The notes beneath the pieces are model-generated. The model was given only the letters and a program-made list of their open reading frames with translations. It did not search any database and was not told where the DNA came from. The position numbers and the translations under genes were made by a program. This document shows, piece after piece, positions 1-8,206 of a stretch of DNA of 64,000 nt (the stretch's first letter is position 1; each line of letters starts with the position of its first letter). Source of the DNA: JAPLMW01 sp964619675 (GTDB lineage: Bacteria; Planctomycetota; Phycisphaerae; Sedimentisphaerales; UBA12454). The stretch covers positions 1-64,000 of the forward strand of contig CAZUEO010000006.1 in the NCBI GenBank assembly GCA_964619675.1, written 5' to 3'.

Positions 1-726
1 AAGTTTTTGAATTTCATATTCTTTTAGGGTCTCTATCGTACTCTCGATTCGTGTTCGGTTCGCATTCAGCAGGTGCATACCACCTATGACAGCGTATATT
101 TTATTCAAGCCTGTTAATTCACTGATATAATCGAGGATATTTATAACCCCTGCATGAGCACAGCCAAGAACAACAACCAATCCCTTTGCTGTTTCTATAA
201 ATAATGTCTGGTCATCTATTAATTCATCAGGCTTTTGGCAATTTTCATCAAGAAAAAAGGCTCCTCCTACATCTTCAAAATCGTTCAAACGCGGCACCTG
301 CCCGGTCACTGACATCCCGGGAAATACTTGAGCAGGTGTTTCCGTCCAGATAATACGACGGCCTTGAAGGGCCTTTTTCGCAGAGTCAGGCATACCAATA
401 TATCTTGCTGCTGATGCTTTTTGGCTGAATTTTGGTTCAACTACTGCAGAATGGAGATAAATCTTTGCCTTCGAAGCAATATTAAGAACAGAAGATAAAC
501 CACCCGTATGATCATAATGACCGTGACTTATTACAATTGCATCAGCCTCGGCTAAATTAATACCAAGCACCTTTGCGTTTTGAATAAACATATTACTCTG
601 GCCCGTATCAAAAAGAATGTGTTTGCCATTATGCTCCACCCATAGCGACAAGCCGTGTTCAACCAAAAAATTAGGTTTTGACGCAGTGTTATCCATCAGA
701 ATTGTTATGCAAGTACGGCTACTCAT
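1..726 (-). CDS. MBL-fold metallohydrolase, COG1237-like (3' end outside window)
   Basis: Open from ATG at 726 to the left edge, 242 codons, so the C-terminus is missing. It is a metallo-beta-lactamase-fold hydrolase: the zinc signature HGHYDH lies near residue 69, followed by a GCAHAG segment near residue 190 and a GGMHLL segment near 218. The spacing is that of the COG1237 group, often annotated as ribofuranosylaminobenzene phosphate synthase-like or Zn-dependent hydrolase. No substrate can be assigned. It follows the Mrp-NifX gene after 31 bp on the same strand and is probably the last visible gene of the sigma-54 cluster. Confidence 0.82.
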   Translation of the reverse strand, partial: MSSRTCITILMDNTASKPNFLVEHGLSLWVEHNGKHILFDTGQSNMFIQNAKVLGINLAEADAIVISHGHYDHTGGLSSVLNIASKAKIYLHSAVVEPKFSQKASAARYIGMPDSAKKALQGRRIIWTETPAQVFPGMSVTGQVPRLNDFEDVGGAFFLDENCQKPDELIDDQTLFIETAKGLVVVLGCAHAGVINILDYISELTGLNKIYAVIGGMHLLNANRTRIESTIETLKEYEIQKL

Positions 727-757
727 TTATTCAGTCCAATCTTTGAGGTAACTGCAG

Positions 758-1981
758 TTAATGGTCGCAAATATTTTCTCCGCTCTGAAGCGTTTTATTC
801 AGATAAGCCGATACTAAATTTTCCGGCGTATCGATAGGCGCACCGACGACAACTTCGATTTGATTCTGGTTAAACAACTGCTGAGCACGCTGTCCCATAC
901 CGCCGGCAATAATTACATTTACCCCTATACCGGCCAGCCATTTGGGCAGTACACCTGGTTCATGCGACGGCGGCGTAGCGTCCTGGCGTTTAAGTTTCCC
1001 ACCATTGTTACTATCTGTATCGATCACCGCAAAGACTTCACAATGACCGAAATGCTGGCTCAACTTGCCTTCATGCAACGGAATAGCTATTTTCATTTTA
1101 TGGTCTCCTTTCTGAAATAGGTTTGTTTTATCAAATTCTTTTTTATCAAGTTCCAATATAGGTTTGATTGCTTCATTAAAAGATTGAGCTGCCTGGCTCT
1201 GGCTGTATTGTCGAATGTAAGGTTCTCCTGAATCGCAGGCATCGACAATTTGCGGGTCTATTGGTATCCTGCCAAGAAACGGTATATTCATCTCCAGAGC
1301 CATATTTTCACCGCCGCCTGATTTAAATATCTCAGTTTTTTCTCCACACTTTGGGCATACAAACCCGCTCATGTTTTCGATAACACCAATAACAGGCAAA
1401 TTCAAACTCCTGCAGAATGAGACACTTTTTCTGACATCGGATAAAGCGACCTGTTGCGGCGTAGTAACAATCACAGCACCATCAGGTTTTTCAAGAAGTT
1501 GTATTACAGACAACGGCTCATCACCAGTTCCTGGAGGTGAATCAATAATAAGATAATCCAACTGACCCCATTCCACATCTTTGAGAAACTGCTTTATCAT
1601 CTGATATTTCATCGGCCCACGCCAGATAACCGGATCGTCTTTGTCCTGCAACATAAACCCAATCGACATCACGACAAGATTAGCCAAAACGGGAACAGGC
1701 ATGAGGCAATCACCAAAAGCCAGCAATTTTTTGTCTTCAAGGTTAAGAATTTTCGGGATACTTGGACCGTGAATGTCGATATCCAGAAGACCAACTTTCT
1801 TATTGTTGAGCGCAAGTGAAACTGCCAGATTGACAGCAACGGTACTTTTACCTACACCGCCCTTGCCTGATAAAACCAGTATTTTGCGTTTAATCTGATT
1901 CATTCGATTACGAATCTGATTCTGCTCGATTTCCATTTGTTGTTTCTGATCCTGCTGGTTCTGTGTGGTCTGCTTTGTCAT
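758..1981 (-). CDS. Mrp/NBP35-family ATPase fused to a NifX/NifB-type domain
   Basis: Residues ~30-280 form an Mrp/ApbC P-loop ATPase with a deviant Walker A (GKGGVGKS) and the CPKC pair expected at the Fe-S carrier site. Residues from ~296 on form a dinitrogenase iron-molybdenum cofactor biosynthesis (NifX-like) domain opening MKIAIPLHEG. Such fusions belong to the ORP system of sulfate reducers. The start at 1981 is preferred over one at 2029 because AAGGA sits 8 nt upstream and the longer form would overlap the preceding gene. An internal ATG at 1096 has its own strong ribosome-binding site, so a separate NifX product is possible. The family transfers Fe-S clusters; the client here is unknown. 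Confidence 0.9.
   Translation of the reverse strand: MTKQTTQNQQDQKQQMEIEQNQIRNRMNQIKRKILVLSGKGGVGKSTVAVNLAVSLALNNKKVGLLDIDIHGPSIPKILNLEDKKLLAFGDCLMPVPVLANLVVMSIGFMLQDKDDPVIWRGPMKYQMIKQFLKDVEWGQLDYLIIDSPPGTGDEPLSVIQLLEKPDGAVIVTTPQQVALSDVRKSVSFCRSLNLPVIGVIENMSGFVCPKCGEKTEIFKSGGGENMALEMNIPFLGRIPIDPQIVDACDSGEPYIRQYSQSQAAQSFNEAIKPILELDKKEFDKTNLFQKGDHKMKIAIPLHEGKLSQHFGHCEVFAVIDTDSNNGGKLKRQDATPPSHEPGVLPKWLAGIGVNVIIAGGMGQRAQQLFNQNQIEVVVGAPIDTPENLVSAYLNKTLQSGENICDH
1105..1111 (-). promoter_or_regulatory. Internal Shine-Dalgarno inside the Mrp-NifX gene
   Basis: AAAGGAG on the minus strand lies 8 nt before an in-frame ATG (1094-1096) exactly where the NifX-like domain begins. The linker residues it encodes look like former intergenic sequence. 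It suggests either recent fusion of two genes or dual translation of a fusion plus a free NifX domain. Confidence 0.55.
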
Positions 1982-2000
1982 ATTTGCATATTCCTTAAAA

Positions 2001-2255
2001 TTAATCTGGCTCGTCCAATGGGCAAGCATTTGAAATTTTCATATCCATTACGACCTCGTATTTTGCCGTCAACTGCTCAAAAGCTTCTCCGCAGGCTTTG
2101 AATAAATCCCTTGATTCACCTCTTATAAAAGTACTCATAGCTGTTGTCTTTATTTCCAGGTCATATTTGCGAAGGATTTTCCAAAACTCCTCTATAGGTT
2201 CGGACAAACTTTGAGTCCGCAACGGATAAATACTTATTTCTGCCTGTACTTTCAT
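2001..2255 (-). CDS. MTH1187/YkoF-like thiamine-binding-fold protein
   Basis: An 84-residue protein starting MKVQAEISIYPLR, with the small ferredoxin-like fold pattern of the MTH1187 family (COG0011). Members bind thiamine-like or other small ligands and form oligomers. The start at 2255 gives an ATGA overlap with the stop of the upstream methyltransferase, whereas an upstream extension would run through that gene. It sits between the methyltransferase and the Mrp-NifX ATPase, implying co-translation. The role in the cluster is unknown. Confidence 0.75.
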   Translation of the reverse strand: MKVQAEISIYPLRTQSLSEPIEEFWKILRKYDLEIKTTAMSTFIRGESRDLFKACGEAFEQLTAKYEVVMDMKISNACPLDEPD

Positions 2256-2968
2256 ATATCGACCCTCGCTGCAATAAATGCCCCTCTTTGTGGACATAGG
2301 AACTGGCCTAAATACTCCCACAGCGGCGAAATCCCAAGCAGCCAATCTTTTTCGGGTACAAATCCTATTGTTTGCATCCTCGGTATTCCATACTGACTTA
2401 AAAGGTCCCGTATCTGCTGCGGCGAAAATAAATGCGCCGATGAATATACGCTGCCCGGTTTGTTTTTTCTCTTTTGGTTGTATCCGCTCAAGGCGTTTAA
2501 AACACCTATTATGAGTACTCCTTTACTTTTCTTTACGCAGCGAACCATCTCGGAAATAATTTTTGCCGGCTCTGTCGTAAACTCGAGAACAGTTATCGCT
2601 GCCGCAACATCAAAACCTTCGTCTTCGAAAGGGAGATTCCGGCCATCTGCAATTTCAAAACGGTTGTTTGGCATTTGCTTTTGCCTGGCAATTTTTATCA
2701 TCTCTGTTGATATATCAATTCCTGTCACTTCAAACCCTTTGTCGCTGAAATACCTGCTCCAATGACCTGTTCCGCACCCAACTTCCAGTAGCCGAGTAGG
2801 TTTCGTAATATCCGGCAACAACCTGTCAATCGCCTGCTTTTCAAGCTTGTCATATATTGCGCCTTTGGCAGAGTTATACCAATTGTCGTAGCTGTTGGCG
2901 TTCTGGTCAAAATCGAAATGCGATGCTGACTGTTGCATCATAAGATTAATACCCTTATCCAAGTTCAT
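2252..2968 (-). CDS. Class I SAM-dependent methyltransferase
   Basis: A 238-residue Methyltransf_11-type enzyme. SAM motif I (LLEVGCGTGHWS) is near residue 63, the acidic ribose-binding position is in VTGIDIS, and motif IV is in GFDVAAAITVLEF. The start codon overlaps the end of the MinD-ferredoxin gene by 14 bp and its stop overlaps the MTH1187 start, so the three are translationally coupled. An internal start at MMQQ (residue 10) is possible because no clear ribosome-binding site is seen. The substrate cannot be read from the sequence. Confidence 0.85.
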   Translation of the reverse strand: MNLDKGINLMMQQSASHFDFDQNANSYDNWYNSAKGAIYDKLEKQAIDRLLPDITKPTRLLEVGCGTGHWSRYFSDKGFEVTGIDISTEMIKIARQKQMPNNRFEIADGRNLPFEDEGFDVAAAITVLEFTTEPAKIISEMVRCVKKSKGVLIIGVLNALSGYNQKRKNKPGSVYSSAHLFSPQQIRDLLSQYGIPRMQTIGFVPEKDWLLGISPLWEYLGQFLCPQRGAFIAARVDI

Positions 2969-3845
2969 ATATAACTTTTCGCCACATTGTTTTTATCTTT
3001 TCTGTTATATCGCCGCCCGTATATTCGACCAGCGTAGCTTTCATTATTTGTGCCTTTGTAAAAGACTCATCATAAGGTATCTTTCCGACTACCTTTAAGC
3101 CTTTTTCCTTTGCATCTTTTTCCATTCTTTCTGTCATTTCAGGATTGATGTCAGATTTATTAATGCAAACTAAAGTTTTAATTCCAAAATTAGCCGTGAG
3201 TTGGGCTACTCTTTCTAAATCGTGTTTACCCGACAATGTCGGCTCTGTTACCACAAGAACCAGATTCGCTCCGGTAATTGAGGCAATAACGGGACAGCCA
3301 ATCCCCGGCGAACCATCGATAATCAATAAATCTTTGTTTTGTTCTTCAGCGATTTTTTTGGCTTCTCTGCGAATTAAAGTCACAAGTTTTCCACTGTTTT
3401 CTTCTGCAATGCCCAGTTTTGCATGTACCATAGGCCCAAACCGTGTATCTGATATAAACCACTGGCCGTTAATCGCATCCCTGAAATCAATGGCGTTTAC
3501 CGGGCAGAACTCTACACAGACTTTGCATCCCTCACAGGAAACCGTATCCACTGTATACGTCTTTTGAACAACATCATTAGTGACTCCATTGAAATTAATG
3601 GCATTAAATCTGCACATTGCGGCACATCTGCCGCAACCAATACATTTATCAGTATTAATAAATGCCTTTTTGCCGCCTGAAAAATCAGACTGCCGTCTTA
3701 TTTTTGGCGATAAAACCAGGTGTAAATCAGCGGCATCCACGTCGCAATCCGCAACCACGGCTTTATGAGCCAATGATGCAAATGCCGCTGCGATACTGGT
3801 TTTACCAGTTCCGCCTTTTCCGCTTATTACTACTAGTTCCTTCAT
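2955..3845 (-). CDS. MinD-superfamily ATPase with inserted double 4Fe-4S ferredoxin domain
   Basis: 296 residues. The deviant Walker A (GKGGTGKT) is at residues 9-16, and two CxxCxxCxxxC clusters lie at C68/71/74/78 and C104/107/110/114, inserted into the ATPase fold. The DGSPGIGCPV segment is the Walker B/switch region. This is the COG1149 architecture. A second gene of the same type lies at 8203-9054; paired genes of this kind are a hallmark of ORP-type clusters. AGGAAGGA precedes the start. The predicted role is ATP-driven electron or metal-cluster handling in the cytoplasm; partners are inferred from context only. Confidence 0.92.
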   Translation of the reverse strand: MKELVVISGKGGTGKTSIAAAFASLAHKAVVADCDVDAADLHLVLSPKIRRQSDFSGGKKAFINTDKCIGCGRCAAMCRFNAINFNGVTNDVVQKTYTVDTVSCEGCKVCVEFCPVNAIDFRDAINGQWFISDTRFGPMVHAKLGIAEENSGKLVTLIRREAKKIAEEQNKDLLIIDGSPGIGCPVIASITGANLVLVVTEPTLSGKHDLERVAQLTANFGIKTLVCINKSDINPEMTERMEKDAKEKGLKVVGKIPYDESFTKAQIMKATLVEYTGGDITEKIKTMWRKVIYELG

Positions 3846-3912
3846 AAATGTTCCTTCCTGGTTTATATGAACATAGGTACAAATTTGCTAAAAATTGATA
3901 TTCATATACAGG

Positions 3913-4278
3913 TCATTTCTCTTTGCTCATGCTACTCTTCATATCAGTCAGTTTGTTTACCGTCAGGTCAGCTACCTTCTTTTCTTTGTTAAAGTAGCGA
4001 ATCGTACGTTCTATAAATTGCTGTCGTTCACCAGGGTTATCGTAGTGTTTTAAAAGATTTTTGGTTTTCTCCATATTTTCTGAAACCTCTTCCGGGATTC
4101 TTTCACTATCGTGTCTGACAGCATTGCGAGGGCATACCTCATGGCATTTGCCGCATCGAATACAATTATCATCGTTGATAATTGCTTTCCGGTTTCCTTT
4201 TTGCGTAATAGCCTTTACAGGACACTCATCTACACAAATACCACAACCGACACATAAATCCTGATTTATCCATGGCAT
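3913..4278 (-). CDS. 2x[4Fe-4S] ferredoxin-like protein with helical tail
   Basis: 121 residues. Two classical clusters are visible: CVGCGICVDECP near residues 9-20 and CIRCGKCHEVCP near 40-51. Residues ~60-121 form a charged helical extension rich in Lys and Glu that is absent from plain ferredoxins. AGGAG sits 9 nt before the ATG. It lies 67 bp upstream of the MinD-ferredoxin gene, suggesting it is the soluble electron carrier of the cluster. The tail might mediate docking, but no family is recognised for it. Confidence 0.85.
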   Translation of the reverse strand: MPWINQDLCVGCGICVDECPVKAITQKGNRKAIINDDNCIRCGKCHEVCPRNAVRHDSERIPEEVSENMEKTKNLLKHYDNPGERQQFIERTIRYFNKEKKVADLTVNKLTDMKSSMSKEK

Positions 4279-4298
4279 GTCTTTTTTCTCCTAATTAT

Positions 4299-4742
4299 TT
4301 ATTTTCCATTAATCTCAACTTCCAGCTGATAGCCGACGGGGCAAGCTACAGAGCGGGAGACAAGACAATATTTTTCAGCTAACTGGCCGGTTTCATGAAC
4401 TTTTTCAATATTTTTGGTTTCAGGTAGTTGAACCTTTGCTCGAACCTTGACATTGGTAAACCGGAATCCATCAGATTGCTTTTCAAGCTGCCCCTGGGCT
4501 TGTGAATAATAGGACAAAAGCTCGATATTAAATTTTTGCATAAAATAAAAAAATGTGTTCATCAAACAGCTGTTAATTGCAGCAACGAACATTTCCTCCG
4601 GATTTAGGGTTTGGCCACTGCCGCCAAATTCAGCCGCAGACCCGATTTCCATCTCTCCAGGACCACTGAAAAGTGTTTTCGCCGGTTTATTGGCATTCTG
4701 AAATACAATGTTCTCAAATATGTGCGTTCTTTCATGCTTCAT
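4299..4742 (-). CDS. OsmC/Ohr-family peroxiredoxin-like protein
   Basis: 147 residues with the OsmC pattern: GSGQTLNPEEM near 41-51, a helix holding C59, and the KYCLVSRS segment with the second conserved cysteine C126. Such proteins reduce organic or fatty-acid hydroperoxides, and some act on persulfides. The start overlaps the stop of the preceding methyltransferase by 11 bp. In this cluster it fits protection of thiols and Fe-S centres, which is inference. Confidence 0.88.
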   Translation of the reverse strand: MKHERTHIFENIVFQNANKPAKTLFSGPGEMEIGSAAEFGGSGQTLNPEEMFVAAINSCLMNTFFYFMQKFNIELLSYYSQAQGQLEKQSDGFRFTNVKVRAKVQLPETKNIEKVHETGQLAEKYCLVSRSVACPVGYQLEVEINGK

Positions 4743-5331
4743 ACACTTTGACCTTTATCCTGTCTGATTCGTTAGTACCTTTGGTGCCGTGGTATCCACT
4801 TACCCAAAGTATTTGTTTATGTTCAAGAAACCTGGCCTGAATATCCTTAAATCCTGCCTTACGCAGATAGGCCATTAATTCTTGTTTGCTGTAATAGTTT
4901 TCATTCCATAATCTTTGTGCCAACGAGTTACGCGGAAACTCAACAACAAGTATTTTGCCTGCCGGCTTCAGGACACGGTATGCCTCCTGCAAAACTACCT
5001 GAGGATTATTCATCTCATGCAGAGACCAGAACATTACGACCGCATCTATTGTTTCGTTTTGGATAAAATCAAGTCTTGCTGCATCTTTGCGAACACAGTG
5101 AATAAGCTTGGTATTTTTGGTGATACTTCGGTTATTTGGGAAACTATCGGCAGAAATATCCACTCCTATAACTTTTTGGCCATAGGTTTCAGATAAGTAC
5201 TCAGCAAGCTCACACGCACCGCAGCCCAAATCGAGCACATGATAAGCTGAACGCAACTTTTTGCCTATACGTTGATACAAACGTGGTTTAATCTTGTCGT
5301 AAAAGTTATCAGACAGCTTTGTTGTAATCAT
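4732..5331 (-). CDS. Class I SAM-dependent methyltransferase (intact copy)
   Basis: 199 residues. Motif I (VLDLGCGACELAEYL) is near residue 33, followed by VIGVDIS and a WSLHEM motif IV/post-IV region, as in UbiE/Methyltransf_11 proteins. The first ~40 codons are repeated in a truncated copy at 7333-7467. ATGA overlap links it to the upstream methyltransferase and an 11-bp overlap to OsmC downstream. Substrate unknown. Confidence 0.85.
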   Translation of the reverse strand: MITTKLSDNFYDKIKPRLYQRIGKKLRSAYHVLDLGCGACELAEYLSETYGQKVIGVDISADSFPNNRSITKNTKLIHCVRKDAARLDFIQNETIDAVVMFWSLHEMNNPQVVLQEAYRVLKPAGKILVVEFPRNSLAQRLWNENYYSKQELMAYLRKAGFKDIQARFLEHKQILWVSGYHGTKGTNESDRIKVKVYEA

Positions 5332-5346
5332 TGGCAGTACCTAAAA
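5215..5346 (-). repeat. Left copy of diverged direct repeat
   Basis: The first ~115 nt of the methyltransferase at 4732-5331 plus ~15 nt upstream recur at about 7340-7485 in the same orientation at visibly high but imperfect identity. The two copies bracket an AT-rich two-gene segment. Confidence 0.7.
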
Positions 5347-5897
5347 TTTAATATATAACCTTTTACCTTGTTATCGTCATGAATTAACTCAGTATGAATT
5401 TCCCTTTCAAATTTGAAACCGACTTTTTCAATTTCCTTTTTAATTTCTTGGTTCGAGGTGACGTCTGTATGCGTAACAAGATGCGTCGGATAAACTGAAA
5501 CGAGAGCATTCTCCTTAGCAATTCTCTTGATAGTTCGATATAGTTTCATCCTATCTTCTACAGTACTGCTCTCATTTTTGCCCACTAAATGTATGACATC
5601 ATAACACAAAACTGCATCAACCGTATCTTCACCTAAAGGGATTTTCGTTTCTTCATTCATTAGTTCAACATTTGTTATCTCTTCCTCTTCTAATTTCCTC
5701 TTTAGCTTATTTAAAACATTTTTATTTTTATCCACGGCATATACTTTAGCGTTTGCGCCTACTACTTTTGAGGCGGGGATTGTGTAATGCCCCTCACCTG
5801 AGCCAAAATCTAACACGGTTTGACCTTTTTCAATGCCAACTCCTTCTAAAAACTTTTCACCGTCCTGCTCTATCCATTTTTTTACCTCAGTGTTCAT
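5328..5897 (-). CDS. Class I SAM-dependent methyltransferase, AT-rich
   Basis: 189 residues with SAM motif I VLDFGSGEGHYT near residue 29 and motif IV AVLCYDVIHLV near 112. Its composition (Lys, Glu and Asn rich, AT-biased codons) differs from most neighbours and matches only the oxidoreductase upstream. Its last codons lie inside the direct repeat shared with the DsrE gene end, suggesting this gene arrived with the insert. ATGA overlap with the downstream methyltransferase. Substrate unknown. Confidence 0.8.
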   Translation of the reverse strand: MNTEVKKWIEQDGEKFLEGVGIEKGQTVLDFGSGEGHYTIPASKVVGANAKVYAVDKNKNVLNKLKRKLEEEEITNVELMNEETKIPLGEDTVDAVLCYDVIHLVGKNESSTVEDRMKLYRTIKRIAKENALVSVYPTHLVTHTDVTSNQEIKKEIEKVGFKFEREIHTELIHDDNKVKGYILNFRYCQ

Positions 5898-5926
5898 TTT
5901 CTTAAATCAATTGTATCTTATGTTGG

Positions 5927-7273
5927 TTATTTAATTCTTCTCCATAAATCTTCAGCAGCACTCACCCATACATTCGCCCGAGGTTCAGGGGTAAGCTCAG
6001 GATGAGTACTATAATGAAAATTTAATATATCATATAAATTGAATTTCTTAAGTATCGCCTGAGTTATTTCATCTATATGGCCAGCCAGACTAATATCTCC
6101 TACTACTTGAGCGCCAATAAGTGTCAAATCATCTTCTTTAAAAATTAACTTCGATTTTACCGGCTTTGTCCCGGGTAACATAGAATATATACTTGTCGTC
6201 TGGCCATTGCCAATCAAATATTTTATCCCTCTATCTTTAAGATAGCTCTCTGTGAGTCCGGCTGTGCCAAAAGAAAGGTCAAATACTTTAGTCAATGTAG
6301 GATTTACTACACCGGCATAGACTCTGTCTCCACCTAAAGCATTTATCGCAGCTACATTAGCTTGCACAACAGCATTACCGCCTAATCTTCCGGGCATATA
6401 ATCTCTTGTTATAGCAGAAACTGTTTTTACCACATCACCTGCAGCATAAATATCCTCTTCAAAAGTCTTCATGCGATTATCAACTTCAACTCCTCTCTTA
6501 TCGGCTTTTATGCCTGCTTCTAACGCCAGCTTAATCTCAGGCTCTACTCCCATCGCTAAAATTAACACATCGGCAGGAATACTCTTGCCATTATGTAGAA
6601 TAATTTCTTTAACAATATCTTCCCCTTTAAACTCAACTACTTTGCTTTTAATATAGAAATTGGCTCCATTTCTTTTGAATTCATCTTCAGCAAGAACACA
6701 AAACTCATCATCTAAAGAAGTCTGTAAAAGGTGATTTAGGAGTTCAATTATCGTTACATTCAAACCACCTCTTTTTTTAATCAAATAACCAAACTCTACT
6801 CCAATATATCCTCCTCCTATAATGACTATGTTTTTTACCTGAGGAGAATCCAGCAGTTCGTCTAATTCCTCTATGTCCTCTGCTTTTCTCAAGGTAAATA
6901 TATTCTTAAGTTCTACACCCAGAATAGACGGCTTAATTGGTCTAGCCCCAGTCAGTAAAAATAACTTTTTATACTTGAACTTGTCGTTAGCACAAATAAC
7001 AGTCTTTTCCTTAGGATTAATACGTTGAACTTCATCGATAAAAAGTTCTGACTTAAATTGAGCTAAAATTTTGTCGGAAATAGTAACTTCTTCCAATGTT
7101 GTGCTTCTATCTAAAACATAAGGCATAGCGCAATGATTTATCATTGTTTCATCTGCTCTTATCAACCCAATAGTTGCATTTGGATTCATTGCACGACACA
7201 TCTTATTGCAATTTCTCAGTGCCGGACCACCACCAATTATAAGAGCATCAAATTCTCTGGTTGCCATTCTCAT
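5927..7273 (-). CDS. FAD/NAD(P)-dependent oxidoreductase, CoA-disulfide reductase/NADH oxidase-like
   Basis: 448 residues of the Pyr_redox_2 family. The N-terminal dinucleotide motif is unusual: GGGPALRN lacks the usual third glycine and is followed by two cysteines (C22, C26). C48 in NHCAMPYVL sits at the redox-active cysteine position of CoA-disulfide reductases. A normal NAD(P)H motif (IIGGGYIGVEFG) is near residue 152 and the second FAD motif (EEDIYAAGD) near 280. Start at M1 or M3 is ambiguous; AAGGA fits M3. AT-rich like its downstream neighbour, and lying within direct repeats. The substrate may be a low-molecular-weight disulfide or polysulfide, by analogy only. Confidence 0.82.
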   Translation of the reverse strand: MRMATREFDALIIGGGPALRNCNKMCRAMNPNATIGLIRADETMINHCAMPYVLDRSTTLEEVTISDKILAQFKSELFIDEVQRINPKEKTVICANDKFKYKKLFLLTGARPIKPSILGVELKNIFTLRKAEDIEELDELLDSPQVKNIVIIGGGYIGVEFGYLIKKRGGLNVTIIELLNHLLQTSLDDEFCVLAEDEFKRNGANFYIKSKVVEFKGEDIVKEIILHNGKSIPADVLILAMGVEPEIKLALEAGIKADKRGVEVDNRMKTFEEDIYAAGDVVKTVSAITRDYMPGRLGGNAVVQANVAAINALGGDRVYAGVVNPTLTKVFDLSFGTAGLTESYLKDRGIKYLIGNGQTTSIYSMLPGTKPVKSKLIFKEDDLTLIGAQVVGDISLAGHIDEITQAILKKFNLYDILNFHYSTHPELTPEPRANVWVSAAEDLWRRIK

Positions 7274-7332
7274 TCCTTCCCTTGTAAATTTTTCTCTTAA
7301 TCAGAAACTATTAAATTCATACAGATTTAATT

Positions 7333-7467
7333 TTACTCTATGACAATTTTCGCTCCACATCCCAAATCAAGAACACGATAAACTAAATGCAGCTCTTTGC
7401 CCACACGTTGATACAAAATTGGTTTGATCTTGTCATAAAAGTTATCAGACAGCTTTACAGTACTCAT
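7333..7467 (-). pseudogene. Truncated duplicate of the methyltransferase 5' end
   Basis: Starting at ATG 7467 it reads 44 codons to a TAA. The first 39 codons closely match the intact methyltransferase at 4732-5331, sharing KLSDNFYDKIKP and VLDLGCGA, and similarity stops right after motif I. Too short to be an enzyme; it is a remnant left by a duplication/insertion event. Confidence 0.82.
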
Positions 7468-7485
7468 TGGCAATACCTAAAATGA
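7340..7485 (-). repeat. Right copy of diverged direct repeat
   Basis: Second copy of the repeat at 5215-5346. It begins just inside the 3' end of the DsrE gene, whose TAG stop lies in the repeat, and ends after the methyltransferase remnant. The 5346-7332 segment between the copies holds the AT-rich methyltransferase and oxidoreductase. Confidence 0.7.
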
Positions 7486-7836
7486 AATAACATTATCAGC
7501 TTTTTTGACCCATTGAGCCAACTCGGTCATCTTGGCTTCCTGAGCACCCTCAAAATATGGTTCGCCTTTGTGGATACCACAACGTACTTTGCAGGTACCA
7601 CATACCTTAACAGAAACATGTTTACCGATGAGGTCCTTTAGCATTTTCCCCAAATCAAAATATCCTTCAAGCGGCTTTGCGGCATCTCGAGCCAAATCAA
7701 CGGAATCGTTCATTAAAAAAATATTTACTTCCATGCCGAGATTAAGCAGTTGATCTGCCAATCGTAAAGCATTCCATGTTATATCCGTACCATCGTAAGG
7801 ATTCCTGTTAAATACAAGAAGAATGGTTGCTTCCAT
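7477..7836 (-). CDS. DsrE-family protein
   Basis: 119 residues from MEATILLVFN; the start at 7836 is supported by AAAGGA 6-7 nt upstream, and a longer frame would overlap the J-domain gene much further. DsrE/DsrF-like fold: NRNPYDGTD loop, helix, VNIFLMNDSV strand. A conserved cysteine segment KVCGTCKVRCGI near residues 75-86 matches the sulfur-carrying cysteine position of DsrE-like proteins. Likely a sulfur-relay or persulfide carrier; partners are unknown. It overlaps the J-domain gene by 29 bp. Confidence 0.82.
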   Translation of the reverse strand: MEATILLVFNRNPYDGTDITWNALRLADQLLNLGMEVNIFLMNDSVDLARDAAKPLEGYFDLGKMLKDLIGKHVSVKVCGTCKVRCGIHKGEPYFEGAQEAKMTELAQWVKKADNVISF

Positions 7837-8206
7837 TAGATGTTCCTTTCTTTTTTTCAGATTCAAAAAACTTTTCTCTCCACCACAAAAAATGTCCCCA
7901 CGGGTTATCAATTCGGTATTTGCTACCCTCAGGAACACCCGGCCAGGAGTTAATTTCCTTTAACAATTCAGGGCAGGGTTTGTCCTTCGCTAAAAGCTCG
8001 TACGCACATTTAATCAGGGTGAATCTCTTATTTGCTTCAGGCGTATTTCCATTGTGATCCGGATGGTATTTAGTGGCGGCTTTTCTATAAGCCTTCTTTA
8101 ACTCATTCATATCTGCTGATTCACTAACATCAAGAATTCTGCCGGCAGCCTTGTGTGCCTCCAGTTCCCTGGTTATTTTCTCCATAAAATCAGGATCGTG
8201 CTTCAT
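7808..8206 (-). CDS. J-domain (DnaJ-like) co-chaperone
   Basis: 132 residues. The J domain spans ~22-75 and contains the HPD tripeptide at 48-50 needed to stimulate DnaK. There is no Gly/Phe or zinc region. The C-terminal ~50 residues (WGHFLWWREKFF) are specific to this protein. ATGA overlap with the upstream MinD-ferredoxin gene. By analogy with HscB-type co-chaperones it could recruit Hsp70 to Fe-S or sulfur-carrier proteins of the cluster. Confidence 0.85.
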   Translation of the reverse strand: MKHDPDFMEKITRELEAHKAAGRILDVSESADMNELKKAYRKAATKYHPDHNGNTPEANKRFTLIKCAYELLAKDKPCPELLKEINSWPGVPEGSKYRIDNPWGHFLWWREKFFESEKKKGTSNGSNHSSCI

